NCBI RefSeq assembly: GCF_024138715.1
Contig: NZ_CP092074.1
Span: forward strand, 2,480,001-2,544,000
Reading direction: 5' to 3'
Source: Emticicia sp. 21SJ11W-3
Lineage (GTDB): Bacteria > Bacteroidota > Bacteroidia > Cytophagales > Spirosomataceae
Length of the DNA stretch: 64,000 nucleotides
Shown: one piece after another, positions 16,062-25,196 of the stretch
Position numbering within the stretch: the stretch's first letter is position 1
Layout of the letters: every line of letters begins with the position of its first letter
Program-made: the position numbers and the translations under genes
The notes under the pieces: model-generated
The model's input: the letters and a program-made list of their open reading frames with translations, nothing else
Database searches by the model: none
What the model was told of the DNA's origin: nothing

Positions 16062-17255
16062 ATGAATCAGAACATTGACAGACGTAACCTATTAAAATCA
16101 GGCTTGATGACCCTTGGTGGAATGGTAATTGCCCCACAACTAAGTATGGGTGCATTTCCGAACACTCCTGTAATGTTAGACAATAAAAACAGACTATATT
16201 ATACTCCTTTAATGCGCGAACACTTCATCAGCAATCCGCCTGATGTTACGCAGTTAAAGGCTCGCCTCAATGCCAACGAAAACCCATACGGGCCACCCGC
16301 CAGCGCAAAGCAGGCAGTGGTAGACTCGGTATCATTAGGTAACAGATATGCCTGGAAAGAACTGAGCGACCTGGTTGGCAAAATTGTTAAAAAAGAAGGG
16401 CCGGGTGTAACGCCGAATCATATTATGATGGGGCCGGGTTCGTCTGATTTGTTAGAGAAAGTAGCGATTGTGCAGTTTATGCATGGCGGAAACATAGTTT
16501 CAGCAGACCCTTGTTATATGTCTTTGGTGAGCGTTGCCAAGTCGGTAGGCGCAAAGTGGAAAGCCGTACCTTGCAAAGCCGACTGGTCGCATGACCTGCC
16601 TGCCATGGAAGCTGCCATTGATGCCGATACCAAGCTGGTTTACATCTGCAACCCTAATAACCCGACAGGCAGTATTACATCTGGTAAAGAACTGCTTGAT
16701 TTCTGCTCACGAGTTTCTGAGAAAGTTCCGGTTTTTATTGATGAAGCTTATCTGGAACTGGCCGAAGGCACCGAAACCCAAAGTATGGTTTCTTTACTGG
16801 CGCAAAACAAAAATGTTATTATTGCCCGTACGTTTTCTAAAATTATGGGTATGGCCGGTTTGCGTGTAGGTTACATTGCCGCGCTGCCGTCGTTCCTGAA
16901 TAAGATTCAGAACATAACCAGAGGCGGTATGGGTATTTCTTATACTTCGGTATTGGCTGCATCGGCAAGTATTGAAGATATGGAGTTTCAGGCTACTACC
17001 AAAAAGTTGAACTCTGAGGCTAAGGCCTATCTGTATGCCAACCTTGATAAAATGAACTACAAATATATACCATCTTATACCAACTTTGTGATATTCCCGA
17101 TTGCGATGGATGGCCGTGATTTCCTTGCCAAAATGTATTCAAAAGGTGTAGGCATCCGTACGTTCGACATCCAGAAGAAAACCTGGTGCCGTGTAAGTAT
17201 CGGCACTATGGACGAAATGAAGCTCTTTGTAAAAACACTTGGAGAGCTTAGCTAA
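16062..17255 (+). CDS. Tat-exported HisC-like PLP-dependent aminotransferase
   Basis: The 397-residue protein is a class I/II aminotransferase closest to histidinol-phosphate aminotransferases. It has LNANENPYGPP (about 68-78), the PLP-site CNPNNPTG (196-203), DEAY (227-230) and the Schiff-base lysine K260 in ARTFSKIMGMAGLRVGY. Unlike the biosynthetic enzyme it starts with a twin-arginine signal (DRRNLLKSGLMTLGGMVIA), so it is predicted to be folded in the cytoplasm with its cofactor and exported. ATG 16062 is preferred to a TTG three codons upstream. It precedes a permease gene by 100 bases and is divergent from susCD, suggesting a pathway for an amino compound; that is inference. Confidence 0.85.
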   Translation: MNQNIDRRNLLKSGLMTLGGMVIAPQLSMGAFPNTPVMLDNKNRLYYTPLMREHFISNPPDVTQLKARLNANENPYGPPASAKQAVVDSVSLGNRYAWKELSDLVGKIVKKEGPGVTPNHIMMGPGSSDLLEKVAIVQFMHGGNIVSADPCYMSLVSVAKSVGAKWKAVPCKADWSHDLPAMEAAIDADTKLVYICNPNNPTGSITSGKELLDFCSRVSEKVPVFIDEAYLELAEGTETQSMVSLLAQNKNVIIARTFSKIMGMAGLRVGYIAALPSFLNKIQNITRGGMGISYTSVLAASASIEDMEFQATTKKLNSEAKAYLYANLDKMNYKYIPSYTNFVIFPIAMDGRDFLAKMYSKGVGIRTFDIQKKTWCRVSIGTMDEMKLFVKTLGELS

Positions 17256-17283
17256 TTTAAGAGACATACAAAATTATTCACTG

Positions 17284-17320
17284 ATGCCCGGGTAGGAGTT
17301 TCTTACTCTTGCCGGGGCAT
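17284..17320 (+). promoter_or_regulatory. intercistronic hairpin
   Basis: ATGCCCGG pairs with CCGGGGCAT (one bulge) and an inner GAGT/ACTC stem extends it. No T run follows, so full termination is unlikely; it may stabilise the upstream message or lower expression of the permease. Confidence 0.5.
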
Positions 17321-17355
17321 TGCAGGAATGTATTTTCCTAAATCTACAATTTCTC

Positions 17356-18480
17356 ATGGCAGTAGCACTTCAAAAAACTTGTATACTCATACTACTTATT
17401 GTGATTGGTTTGGGGTTAAGGTCGAAAATCAGGAATAAAACCGAACTGAATGGCATTAAAGAAATGATATTGTCGGTGGCGCTTCCTTCTACGGTTTTTG
17501 TGGCTTTAATGGGCGTAAAGATTGATTCTACACTTATTGTATATCCACTCATAACATTGGCATTTAATTTCTTTATTTATTTGTCGATGCCTTATATTCT
17601 GGCTTTGTTTAAGATTGAAACTGACAGTTCAGCAGGCCGTACACTTACCATGCTGATGCCGTCATTGGCGCCTGGTTTATCAAGTTTCCCTTTTATTCAC
17701 GAGTTTCTTGGCAAAGAAGCACTGGCCAAAGCAGCAATGGCCGACGTAGGCAATAAATTTTTTGCGCTTAATTTTCTATACTTTGTAGCCATGAATCTGT
17801 ACCTGAAAAACAACAAGGCACATGAGGTGAAAGAAGAAGGGAAGGTGAAAAGCCTTTTGTTAAGCCTGGTAAAAGAGCCTATTAATATAGTTATGTTACT
17901 GGCAATTGCATTTTTAAGCTTTGGTATCAGTTTTGAAGACCTTCCGCCTGTTATATCTGAGATATTCAACCGTACCAGTATGCTCATGACCCCTATGATA
18001 CTTATATACATTGGTCTGGCAGTTCAGCTGAAAGAAGGTAAAATCAGATTGGTTAGTTCGGTTTTGCTATTCAGGGCGGGTATTACCATTTTGTTTAGCG
18101 TGCTTATAATTACCATTTTTGGTATTTCTTCGCCTGCTATGGTTTTGCTGGCGGTGGTTGTACCGTTGAGTTCGTGTAGTTTCTGGCCTTTTGCGCACAT
18201 GTCGGCGGTTGCTCTTAAAGAAGAAAACAATCATGTTCCGAAAGAGAAGCGCACTTTTAACATTGAATTTGCAGTATTGGTACTGGCTTTTTCTTTACCT
18301 TTTTCAACCATTCTGGTGATGGGTATTCTTACAGCCGGAACCTTCTTTGCACATACCGAAACCTTGTTATTTACAGGCTTTGGCTTAATATTTTGCAGCT
18401 TTATGCCAAAATACCTTGCCCGGAGTATCAAGGCCGTAATCCGGTTTTCAAAACCGGAAGTAGAAAAAGTTAAAGCCTGA
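17356..18480 (+). CDS. AEC-type permease (auxin efflux carrier family-like)
   Basis: This 374-residue integral membrane protein has about ten hydrophobic segments split into two halves, with a charged cytoplasmic loop near residue 160 (KNNKAHEVKEEGKVKS). Conserved small-residue motifs near SVALPSTVFVALMG and MLMPSLAPGLSSFPF suit the AEC/bile-acid-symporter-like fold, whose members carry organic or amino acids. Substrate cannot be read from sequence. I chose ATG 17356 because the TTG at 17320 lies in the intercistronic hairpin. It follows the exported aminotransferase, and a strong terminator ends the unit, so the two are probably one operon that exports or takes up a related amino or keto acid. 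Confidence 0.62.
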   Translation: MAVALQKTCILILLIVIGLGLRSKIRNKTELNGIKEMILSVALPSTVFVALMGVKIDSTLIVYPLITLAFNFFIYLSMPYILALFKIETDSSAGRTLTMLMPSLAPGLSSFPFIHEFLGKEALAKAAMADVGNKFFALNFLYFVAMNLYLKNNKAHEVKEEGKVKSLLLSLVKEPINIVMLLAIAFLSFGISFEDLPPVISEIFNRTSMLMTPMILIYIGLAVQLKEGKIRLVSSVLLFRAGITILFSVLIITIFGISSPAMVLLAVVVPLSSCSFWPFAHMSAVALKEENNHVPKEKRTFNIEFAVLVLAFSLPFSTILVMGILTAGTFFAHTETLLFTGFGLIFCSFMPKYLARSIKAVIRFSKPEVEKVKA

Positions 18481-18506
18481 ATTTTTTCGGGGTTTAAGTG
18501 GCGATG

Positions 18507-18537
18507 GGAAGCACGCAAGTGCTTCCTGTCTTTTTTT
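18507..18537 (+). terminator. Rho-independent terminator of the permease operon
   Basis: A perfect eight-base-pair stem (GGAAGCAC/GTGCTTCC, GCAA loop) is followed by seven T. It overlaps the stop codon of the convergent gene. Confidence 0.93.
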
Positions 18538-19681
18538 ATAATCTGCAAAGCCTTTCTGCTGCTTTTTCCAACATTTCATCGTCTTTTGCAAAACAGAACC
18601 TTAGTATTTTGTTATCGTAGCGGTTATGATAAAACACCGAAACCGGTATTGACGCCACTCCAATTTCTTTTGTCCACCTTACGGCCAGGTCATAATCCGG
18701 TTCGTCGGTAATGGCTGTGTAAGAAAGCATCTGAAAGAAACTGCCTTCGGCGGGTTTCCATGTAAATTTTGAGCCTTTCAGCCAATGAATGAATTTATTG
18801 CGTTTTTCTTCATAGAAAGCACGCACCGACAGATAATTGTCTGGGTCTTTCATAAAATCAGCAAAGGCATATTGCATGGGTGTGGGCGATGCAAAGGTTA
18901 TCCATTGGTGGGTTTTCCTGAACTCGGCCGTTAATGCTTTAGGCGCCATGCAGTAACCGAGTTTCCAGCCTGTTGTATGAAAAGTCTTACCGAACGAACC
19001 ACATAAAAACGTACGCTCTTTAAGTTCAGGGTGCATGGCGGGCGACAAATGCTGTCTGCTATCAAAAATAATATGCTCGTAAACTTCATCAGACATTATA
19101 AAAATATCTGTGCCTTTCAGCACATCTGCCAGCTGGTTCAGGTCTTCGCGGGTTAAGCACTTGCCTGTTGGGTTATGAGGTGTTGTCAGCATAATGGCTC
19201 TGGTTCGCTCGGTAATTTTGGTTTTTACTTCGGCCCAGTCGATGGCAAAGTCGTTGGCCGCTGTTAGTGTTACATAAACAGCCTTACCGCCATTTAACTC
19301 TATAGACGGTACGTAACTGTCGTAGGCCGGTTCAAAAACGATTACTTCATCGCCCGGATGCACAATAGTTGCCATGGTAGCATAAATGGCTTCAGTACAG
19401 CCGGAAACAATGGTAATTTCATCGTTCGGGTTATACTGCAGATTATATACATCGGCGGTTTTTTGCGCCAGTATTTCCCGCAAAGGCATTATGCCTGCCA
19501 TAGGGGCATATTGGTTCATGCCTTTTTGCATGTAATGGCTTACCAACTCAATCAGCTTCGGAGAACAATTGTAGTTCGGAAAGCCCTGCGAAAGATTCAA
19601 TGCCCCGGTTTCAGCGGCCAGTTGAGACATGACCGTAAAAATAGTGGTACCCACATGGGGTTGTTTAGAGTTAATTGTCAT
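18536..19681 (-). CDS. methionine aminotransferase (class I/II PLP enzyme)
   Basis: The 381-residue protein is a fold-type I aminotransferase of the YbdL/kynurenine-aminotransferase group. Signatures are LNLSQGFPNY (28-37), TTPHNPTGK (166-174), the SDEVYEHI PLP contact (197-204) and Schiff-base K232 in GSFGKTFHTTGWKLGY. Relatives transaminate methionine and aromatic amino acids, and take part in methionine salvage in several Bacteroidota. It has no signal peptide, in contrast to the HisC-like gene next door. It stands alone between a convergent terminator and the regulator gene 43 bases upstream, which could share its promoter. Confidence 0.88.
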   Translation of the reverse strand: MTINSKQPHVGTTIFTVMSQLAAETGALNLSQGFPNYNCSPKLIELVSHYMQKGMNQYAPMAGIMPLREILAQKTADVYNLQYNPNDEITIVSGCTEAIYATMATIVHPGDEVIVFEPAYDSYVPSIELNGGKAVYVTLTAANDFAIDWAEVKTKITERTRAIMLTTPHNPTGKCLTREDLNQLADVLKGTDIFIMSDEVYEHIIFDSRQHLSPAMHPELKERTFLCGSFGKTFHTTGWKLGYCMAPKALTAEFRKTHQWITFASPTPMQYAFADFMKDPDNYLSVRAFYEEKRNKFIHWLKGSKFTWKPAEGSFFQMLSYTAITDEPDYDLAVRWTKEIGVASIPVSVFYHNRYDNKILRFCFAKDDEMLEKAAERLCRL

Positions 19682-19724
19682 TAGTTGTACAAATCTGCAA
19701 GCAATGGTAATTAGGCGTTCAGGA

Positions 19725-20573
19725 TTATTTTTTTAGTCTTTCCAGTTCAAATTTCAGTTCATCAACCAGATTGTTCACTTTGTCGAAACTGATACTTGGT
19801 TCAGGCAGAACCTGGCTTACAAAGGCTTTTATTTCCCAGGTTTCAATCACATCATTCATAGAAATTTCAATACTCGGGAAACGCTGGTTATCAGAGCTCA
19901 ACAGCAAAGTGCCTTTTATTTTTACCTGATTATACACACGCCGGTAGATTATTCCGTGCGCTTTGGTAACAAGCACATAATTTTTGCCATCGGCTATTTC
20001 GTACCAGTTTTTAACCAGCGAGCCTATCAGTAAGGCACCCTCAAAGGCAAAATCTTCGGTGGCTTCAAAGGCGCGGTATTCACCAAAAGGTAAAGTTGGC
20101 AACTGGAAATCAGTAAGGGTTTTTAGAAAACTGACGTCCTTACTACGCATAAGGTACTCGTTAAACTGAAAACGGCGTATGAGTTGTATATTATTGCCAC
20201 TTCGTTTGGGCTCTGAAGTAAAAGAATGCGGGCCTGAAGCGTTGAATAAATTATTTTGTGATGGCGTGCCGGGTTTCAGCTCGGTGTTTCCAGACTGGAA
20301 ATCGAACAGGTTCTGCGAGCCTTGTCTGGTATCAATGACGATTGGTATCAGGGTGGTTTCACTCAGATTTTTCAGGTCTTTCTGTACAAAATCGTCTACG
20401 CTAATGCCAAAAAGACCGGCTATGGTTTTCAGGGTATCAACAGGCGGGGTGGCTCGTTCTTCTTCATAAGCCCCAACATTGGCTCTTTTGGTGCCTATAC
20501 GTTGAGCAAACTGCTCTTGTGTCAATCCGTTCAGGCGCCTCAGGTATTTCAGGTTATTACTAATTAAAGACAT
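19725..20573 (-). CDS. XRE-family regulator with degenerate LexA/S24-like domain
   Basis: The 282-residue protein starts with an XRE helix-turn-helix (residues 2-63; LTQEQFAQRIGTKRANVGAYEEER). A variable linker follows, then a domain that aligns by eye with the S24 part of phage-type repressors (about 150-255; GEYRAFEATEDFAFEGALLIG ends the turn that normally carries the catalytic serine). Where active repressors have GDSM, this one has TEDF (172-175), and the usual catalytic lysine position is R211, so self-cleavage is unlikely. The C-terminus (265-282) is a short coiled coil. ATG 20573 is chosen; a TTG upstream is weak. It is divergent from the aldehyde dehydrogenase gene, a plausible target. 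Confidence 0.83.
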   Translation of the reverse strand: MSLISNNLKYLRRLNGLTQEQFAQRIGTKRANVGAYEEERATPPVDTLKTIAGLFGISVDDFVQKDLKNLSETTLIPIVIDTRQGSQNLFDFQSGNTELKPGTPSQNNLFNASGPHSFTSEPKRSGNNIQLIRRFQFNEYLMRSKDVSFLKTLTDFQLPTLPFGEYRAFEATEDFAFEGALLIGSLVKNWYEIADGKNYVLVTKAHGIIYRRVYNQVKIKGTLLLSSDNQRFPSIEISMNDVIETWEIKAFVSQVLPEPSISFDKVNNLVDELKFELERLKK

Positions 20574-20760
20574 CTGGCCTTGCTCAATTGTGTAAAAAAC
20601 AGATTGGCCACCTGGTTGTGGCAGGTAATTGGTGCTCAATTACCTGCCGAATATCTAAAAATTTTAGCAAATCACCAAATTGTTTTGTTTTTGAAAGTTT
20701 TTTGAACTTTTTAAGATATTTTTTTCAATTTTGTTCGTGCACAATAAACTCAACAACCTT

Positions 20761-22176
20761 ATGACCCAACTGCATGTAGCCAATGAAACAGACATATCTG
20801 CTTTGTTTCAGGCACAAAAGAAAAACCTTGCCGGTATAGCAGCAACCACTGCCAAAGAACGCATAGTGAAAATAAGAAAAGTAATGGACTGGATGTTGGC
20901 CAACCAGGAGCGCATTGCTGAGGCATTAAGTGCAGACTACGGCAAGCATAGGGTTGAGGTGAAGATTAGCGAGGTAATGCCGGTTATAAGCGAAGGAAAG
21001 CACATTATTAAACATCTGGCCCAGTGGATGAGGCCCGAAAGTGTTGAAACACCGCTAAAGATGATGGGTACTACCAGCAAGATTGTACATGAGCCTAAAG
21101 GTAACTGCCTGATTGTAAGCCCCTGGAATTACCCGTTTAACCTGACACTAAAACCTTTGCTGCAGGCAATTGCGGCTGGTAATGCGGTTATCATTAAGCC
21201 ATCAGAGCTTGTGCCTGAATCTTCAAAGCTGATAGCTGAAATGATAAAAGCCTTGTTTCCGGCCGATGAAATTACGGTAGTAGAAGGCGATGCCACAGTG
21301 GCAACCGTGTTGCTAAGTATGCCTTTTAACCACATATTTTTTACGGGCAGCCCTGCTATTGGTAAGGTAGTTATGCAGGCTGCTGCCAGGTACCTTGCAT
21401 CGGTTACGCTTGAACTGGGGGGCAAGTCGCCCACCATTATTGATGAAACAGCCGATATAAAAAAGGCAGCCCAGACCATAACAGCCGAGAAATTTCTGAA
21501 CAATGGCCAAACCTGCATTGCGCCCGATTATATTCTTATTCACAGGTCGCAAACTGCCAGGTTTATTGAAGAGGCAGATAAGTACATAAAAAAAATGTAT
21601 GGTGATGACGTGGCGAAATCGGTTGATTATTGCAGAATTGTAAATGCCAGACATTTTAGCCGTATAAAAAGTTTGATTGATGATGCTTTTGCCAAAGGGG
21701 CCACAATTGCCGTTGGTGGAAATACTATAGCTGCCGAGAACTATATTGAGCCAACACTGGTTAGCAACGTAAACCCTGCCATGGAGGTTATGCAGCAGGA
21801 GATTTTTGGCCCTGTGCTACCCATACTGGAGTTTGAGTCGCACGAAGAAGTGGTCAGATACATAACTGAGGGAGAAAAACCGCTGGCCTTGTATATATTC
21901 AGTAAAAAGCGCGCCAATATTGATTATTTTCAGAATAATACGTCATCAGGTGCTGTGGTTATCAATGAAACCACCATTCATTATTTACAGAACAACCTGC
22001 CGTTTGGCGGGGTAAATAATTCAGGCATCGGGAAGTCGTCGGGCAAGTTTGGTTTCGAGGAATTTTCTAATAAAAAAGCGGTGGTTGAAAACAAATTTTC
22101 AACTTTCGGTATGTTCCATCCTCCATATACCAGCCGGATAGAAAAGATGATTGATATGGTGATTAAGTGGCTTTAA
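20761..22176 (+). CDS. aldehyde dehydrogenase, ALDH3-like
   Basis: This 471-residue NAD(P)-dependent enzyme oxidises aldehydes to acids. Visible features are the cofactor motif FFTGSPAIGK (193-202), general-base E218 in LELGGKSP and nucleophile C252 in NNGQTCIAPDY. The PFGGVNNSGIGKSSGKFGFEEF stretch near residue 420 and the short length place it in the class 3 group, which handles medium and long aliphatic or aromatic aldehydes. The hydrophobic C-terminal end (MIDMVIKWL) could associate with membrane, as in fatty-aldehyde dehydrogenases. ATG 20761 fits the domain start. The next gene follows after 11 bases. Confidence 0.92.
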   Translation: MTQLHVANETDISALFQAQKKNLAGIAATTAKERIVKIRKVMDWMLANQERIAEALSADYGKHRVEVKISEVMPVISEGKHIIKHLAQWMRPESVETPLKMMGTTSKIVHEPKGNCLIVSPWNYPFNLTLKPLLQAIAAGNAVIIKPSELVPESSKLIAEMIKALFPADEITVVEGDATVATVLLSMPFNHIFFTGSPAIGKVVMQAAARYLASVTLELGGKSPTIIDETADIKKAAQTITAEKFLNNGQTCIAPDYILIHRSQTARFIEEADKYIKKMYGDDVAKSVDYCRIVNARHFSRIKSLIDDAFAKGATIAVGGNTIAAENYIEPTLVSNVNPAMEVMQQEIFGPVLPILEFESHEEVVRYITEGEKPLALYIFSKKRANIDYFQNNTSSGAVVINETTIHYLQNNLPFGGVNNSGIGKSSGKFGFEEFSNKKAVVENKFSTFGMFHPPYTSRIEKMIDMVIKWL

Positions 22177-22187
22177 AAACCCATTAT

Positions 22188-23294
22188 ATGAAATTTTCAC
22201 GAAGGGCATTCATTGCTCTGTCTGCCTTTATAACCGTGTCGGCAACTGGTTCAATTCTATTTATGCGTCAGAAATTTTTCGGGAAAAACCCCTTTGGCCT
22301 AAGGCTCAAAAGAATCCTTCGTTCGCCTCATTACAAGAATGATTCGTTTCAGAATCTATCACCTACCGCCGTAATGCGCAAAGAGGCATCTTACATGAAG
22401 ATGCTTCAGAATACTTTTAGCAGACCAAAAGATACCAAACCATCTGCGGTAATTCCATCGGTCAAAACAGATTTGATAAACCTGAAAGCAGATTCGCCCA
22501 CTATTGTTTGGTTTGGTCATTCATCTTATTTCATTAAATCTAAAGATATAACCATTCTGATTGACCCGGTTTTCAGTGGTGCGGCTTCTCCGGTAGGGGG
22601 CTTTGTAAAATCTTTTAATGGTACTGATGCATATAAAGTGGGTGAGTTTCCTGCAATTGACATGATGTTTTTGTCGCATGACCACTACGACCATCTGGAT
22701 TACAAGACCATTCTTGAATTTATACCCAAAGTGAAAAAATTCTATGTTTCGTTGGGTGTGGGTTCTCATCTTGAGTACTGGGGTGTTGACCCCGCAAAAA
22801 TTGTGGAGCTTGACTGGTGGGATAAACACCAGGTTGCCGGAGACATAGAAATTATTGCTGCCCCTGCCAGGCATTTTTCAGGCCGCAGCCTTACCAGAGG
22901 CAAAACGTTTTGGTCGGCCTTTATAGTAAATATGCATGGTTACCGTTTGTTTTTAGGTGGAGACTCTGGCTACGACACCCATTTTAAAGAAATAGGAGAT
23001 AAGTATGGCCCGTTTGATATTGCCATGATTGAAAACGGGCAATATGGTGAAGACTGGCCTTATATACACATGTTTCCGGAGCAAACGGCACAGGCAGCAA
23101 TTGACCTGAACGCAAGGCTTTTGTTGCCTGTGCATTGGGCAAAGTTTGTTCTGGCTAACCACCGCTGGTATGAACCCATTGAGCGATTAATGCCGGCTGC
23201 CCAAAAGCTTAACCTGCCTGTAACTACCCCTATGATAGGCGAACCGGTAGTTTTAGGTGAAAAGTATCCTGAAAGGGCTTGGTGGCGCGTGTGA
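22188..23294 (+). CDS. MBL-fold metallohydrolase, NAPE-PLD/UlaG-like
   Basis: The 368-residue protein begins with an arginine pair and hydrophobic stretch (SRRAFIALSAFITVSATGSILFM), a Tat-like signal or anchor. The metallo-beta-lactamase site is H164-D-H166-Y-D168-H169 in LSHDHYDHLD, preceded by WFGHSSYFIK (109-118). Further ligands are seen in APARHFSGRS, LGGDSGYDTHF and LLPVHWAKF. The arrangement resembles bacterial relatives of N-acyl-phosphatidylethanolamine phospholipase D, so a phospholipid-like phosphodiester is a reasonable but unproven substrate. Linkage with a class 3 aldehyde dehydrogenase (11-base gap) suggests lipid-related metabolism. Confidence 0.83.
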   Translation: MKFSRRAFIALSAFITVSATGSILFMRQKFFGKNPFGLRLKRILRSPHYKNDSFQNLSPTAVMRKEASYMKMLQNTFSRPKDTKPSAVIPSVKTDLINLKADSPTIVWFGHSSYFIKSKDITILIDPVFSGAASPVGGFVKSFNGTDAYKVGEFPAIDMMFLSHDHYDHLDYKTILEFIPKVKKFYVSLGVGSHLEYWGVDPAKIVELDWWDKHQVAGDIEIIAAPARHFSGRSLTRGKTFWSAFIVNMHGYRLFLGGDSGYDTHFKEIGDKYGPFDIAMIENGQYGEDWPYIHMFPEQTAQAAIDLNARLLLPVHWAKFVLANHRWYEPIERLMPAAQKLNLPVTTPMIGEPVVLGEKYPERAWWRV

Positions 23295-23389
23295 GGAGTT
23301 TTATGAACCCTGCTAAGGCTTATTGGTAGTTAATGTAGCGCCATAAATCAGCCCCGTCAATTTTCGTGCCTTTCTTCAATAAATAGCCA

Positions 23390-23412
23390 CCCCTCCTTCA
23401 ATAAAGGAGGGG
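23390..23412. repeat. GGAGGGG hairpin of intergenic-repeat type
   Basis: A perfect nine-base-pair stem (CCCCTCCTT/AAGGAGGGG, CAATA loop) lies between convergent genes. There is no T tail. It resembles CCACCCCTCC...GGAGGGG elements that I recall as dispersed in Bacteroidota genomes; it may act as a terminator or repeat. Confidence 0.6.
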
Positions 23413-23449
23413 AAACTAAAATGCAAAAACTATATTAGATAGATAAACT

Positions 23450-25054
23450 TCAGGTTTGTATCACCCCAACATTGTATCGCCTGGTAATAGGGGCATGGTT
23501 GGCGGCTTCAATACCTGCTGATATAATTTTACGTGTCTCCAGCGGGTCAATTACGCCATCTACCCATAGGTTTGCTGCGGCATAATAAGGGCTAAGCTGA
23601 GAGTTATATCTGTCGGTAATGGTATTCAGTAACTCCTGTTCTTTCTCGGTTGTAATGTCAATTCCCTTAGCTTTTAATGTAGCCTGTTGTATCTGCAATA
23701 GTGTTTTGGCAGCAGATGCACCGCTCATGACAGCCATCTGGCCGGTTACCCAAGAGTAAATCAGGCGGGGGTCATAGGCTTTGCCACACATGGCATAGTT
23801 ACCTGCCCCGTAAGAATTACCCACAATAAACGTAAACTTTGGCACTACTGAGTTGGCCATGGCGTTCACCATTTTGGCGCCGTCTTTAATAATACCGCCA
23901 TGTTCAGAGCGGCTACCTACCATAAAGCCGGTTACATCCTGCAAAAAAACCAAAGGTATTTTCTGCTGATTGCAGTTCATAATAAACCGGGCGGCTTTAT
24001 CGGCGCTGTCGGAGTAAATAACCCCGCCCATCTGCATTTCGCCTTTTTTTGATTTCACTATTTTGCGCTGATTAGCCACAATGCCTACAGCCCAGCCATC
24101 AATTCTTGCCAGCCCGCACAATAGCGTTTGCCCGTAGCCTTTTTTGTATTGGTCAAATTCAGAGTTATCTACTATACGCTCAATAATCTCTACCATATCA
24201 TAAGGTTTTGAACGGTCGGCGGGTAGAATCTGATAGATTTCTTTCGGGTCTTTTTTAGGCAAAACGGCTGCCTTTCTGTCGAAACCAGCCCTGGGGTTAT
24301 GGCCCATTTTATCAAATATCTTTCTGATTTCATCCAGGCATGATTTATCATCAGGAAATTTGTTGTCGGTAACACCCGAGATTTCAGAATGTGTACTAGC
24401 GCCGCCCAGCGTTTCATTATCGATGTCTTCGCCGATAGATGATTTAACCAGGTAAGAGCCAGCCAGAAAAACAGACCCAGTGCCTTCAACAATCAGTGCG
24501 TAGTCTGACATAATGGGTAAATAAGCCCCGCCAGCTACACAACTACCCATAATGGCCGCTACCTGTGGGATACCCATTGACGACATTTGGGCATTGTTTC
24601 TGAATATCCGCCCGAAATGCTCTTTGTCAGGAAAAACCTCTGCCTGCATGGGTAAGTACACACCGGCCGAATCGACCAGATAAATAATGGGCAGTTGGTT
24701 TTCCATGGCAATTTCCTGCGCTCGCAGGTTTTTCTTAGCTGTTATCGGAAACCACGCACCGGCTTTCACCGTAGCATCGTTTGATACAATCACACACATT
24801 TTGCCGCTTACATAGCCAATGCCGCAAACCACACCACCATTCGGGCATCCACCGTCTTCCTCGTACATACCGTCGCCTGCAAATACCCCAAATTCTGTCA
24901 ATTCTGTTTCTTTATCTATCAGGTATTCTATTCTTTCGCGGGCAGTCATTTTGCCTTTTGCCTTATGCGCCTGAATTTTTTTCAAACCACCACCCAGTTT
25001 TATTTGTTCTGTCTTCAGGTGCAATTCTTCTATCAATGTCTCTATATTTTGCAT
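23450..25054 (-). CDS. acyl-CoA carboxylase beta subunit (methylcrotonyl-CoA carboxylase type)
   Basis: The 534-residue carboxyltransferase moves CO2 from carboxybiotin to an acyl-CoA. It has the two crotonase-like halves: GDATVKAG-type and AIMGSCVAGGAYLPIMSD in the first, and FLQDVTGFMVGS, GGIIKDGAKMVNA and VGNSYGAGNYAMCG in the second. The last group is characteristic of methylcrotonyl-CoA carboxylase rather than propionyl-CoA carboxylase. It would act on the leucine breakdown intermediate 3-methylcrotonyl-CoA. The divergent operon next to it (acyl-CoA dehydrogenase, HMG-CoA lyase, enoyl-CoA hydratase) supports this. The biotin-containing alpha subunit is not in the window. Confidence 0.88.
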   Translation of the reverse strand: MQNIETLIEELHLKTEQIKLGGGLKKIQAHKAKGKMTARERIEYLIDKETELTEFGVFAGDGMYEEDGGCPNGGVVCGIGYVSGKMCVIVSNDATVKAGAWFPITAKKNLRAQEIAMENQLPIIYLVDSAGVYLPMQAEVFPDKEHFGRIFRNNAQMSSMGIPQVAAIMGSCVAGGAYLPIMSDYALIVEGTGSVFLAGSYLVKSSIGEDIDNETLGGASTHSEISGVTDNKFPDDKSCLDEIRKIFDKMGHNPRAGFDRKAAVLPKKDPKEIYQILPADRSKPYDMVEIIERIVDNSEFDQYKKGYGQTLLCGLARIDGWAVGIVANQRKIVKSKKGEMQMGGVIYSDSADKAARFIMNCNQQKIPLVFLQDVTGFMVGSRSEHGGIIKDGAKMVNAMANSVVPKFTFIVGNSYGAGNYAMCGKAYDPRLIYSWVTGQMAVMSGASAAKTLLQIQQATLKAKGIDITTEKEQELLNTITDRYNSQLSPYYAAANLWVDGVIDPLETRKIISAGIEAANHAPITRRYNVGVIQT

Positions 25055-25196
25055 AATCGCTTATTCTTTAACTTTAGTGGAACAAAATATTAATATTATT
25101 TCTTAGTATTTAACAATTTAATTGCAAAGATGTTAAATAGTTGTCAAAAAAATAATTAGTATTGCAACTAATTTATCAACAAACCTTTATAAAGAT

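Noticed and set aside
17284-17320. Terminator between the HisC-like gene and the permease
   Set aside because: The stem is good but no T run follows, and the two genes seem functionally linked, so it is described as an intercistronic hairpin.
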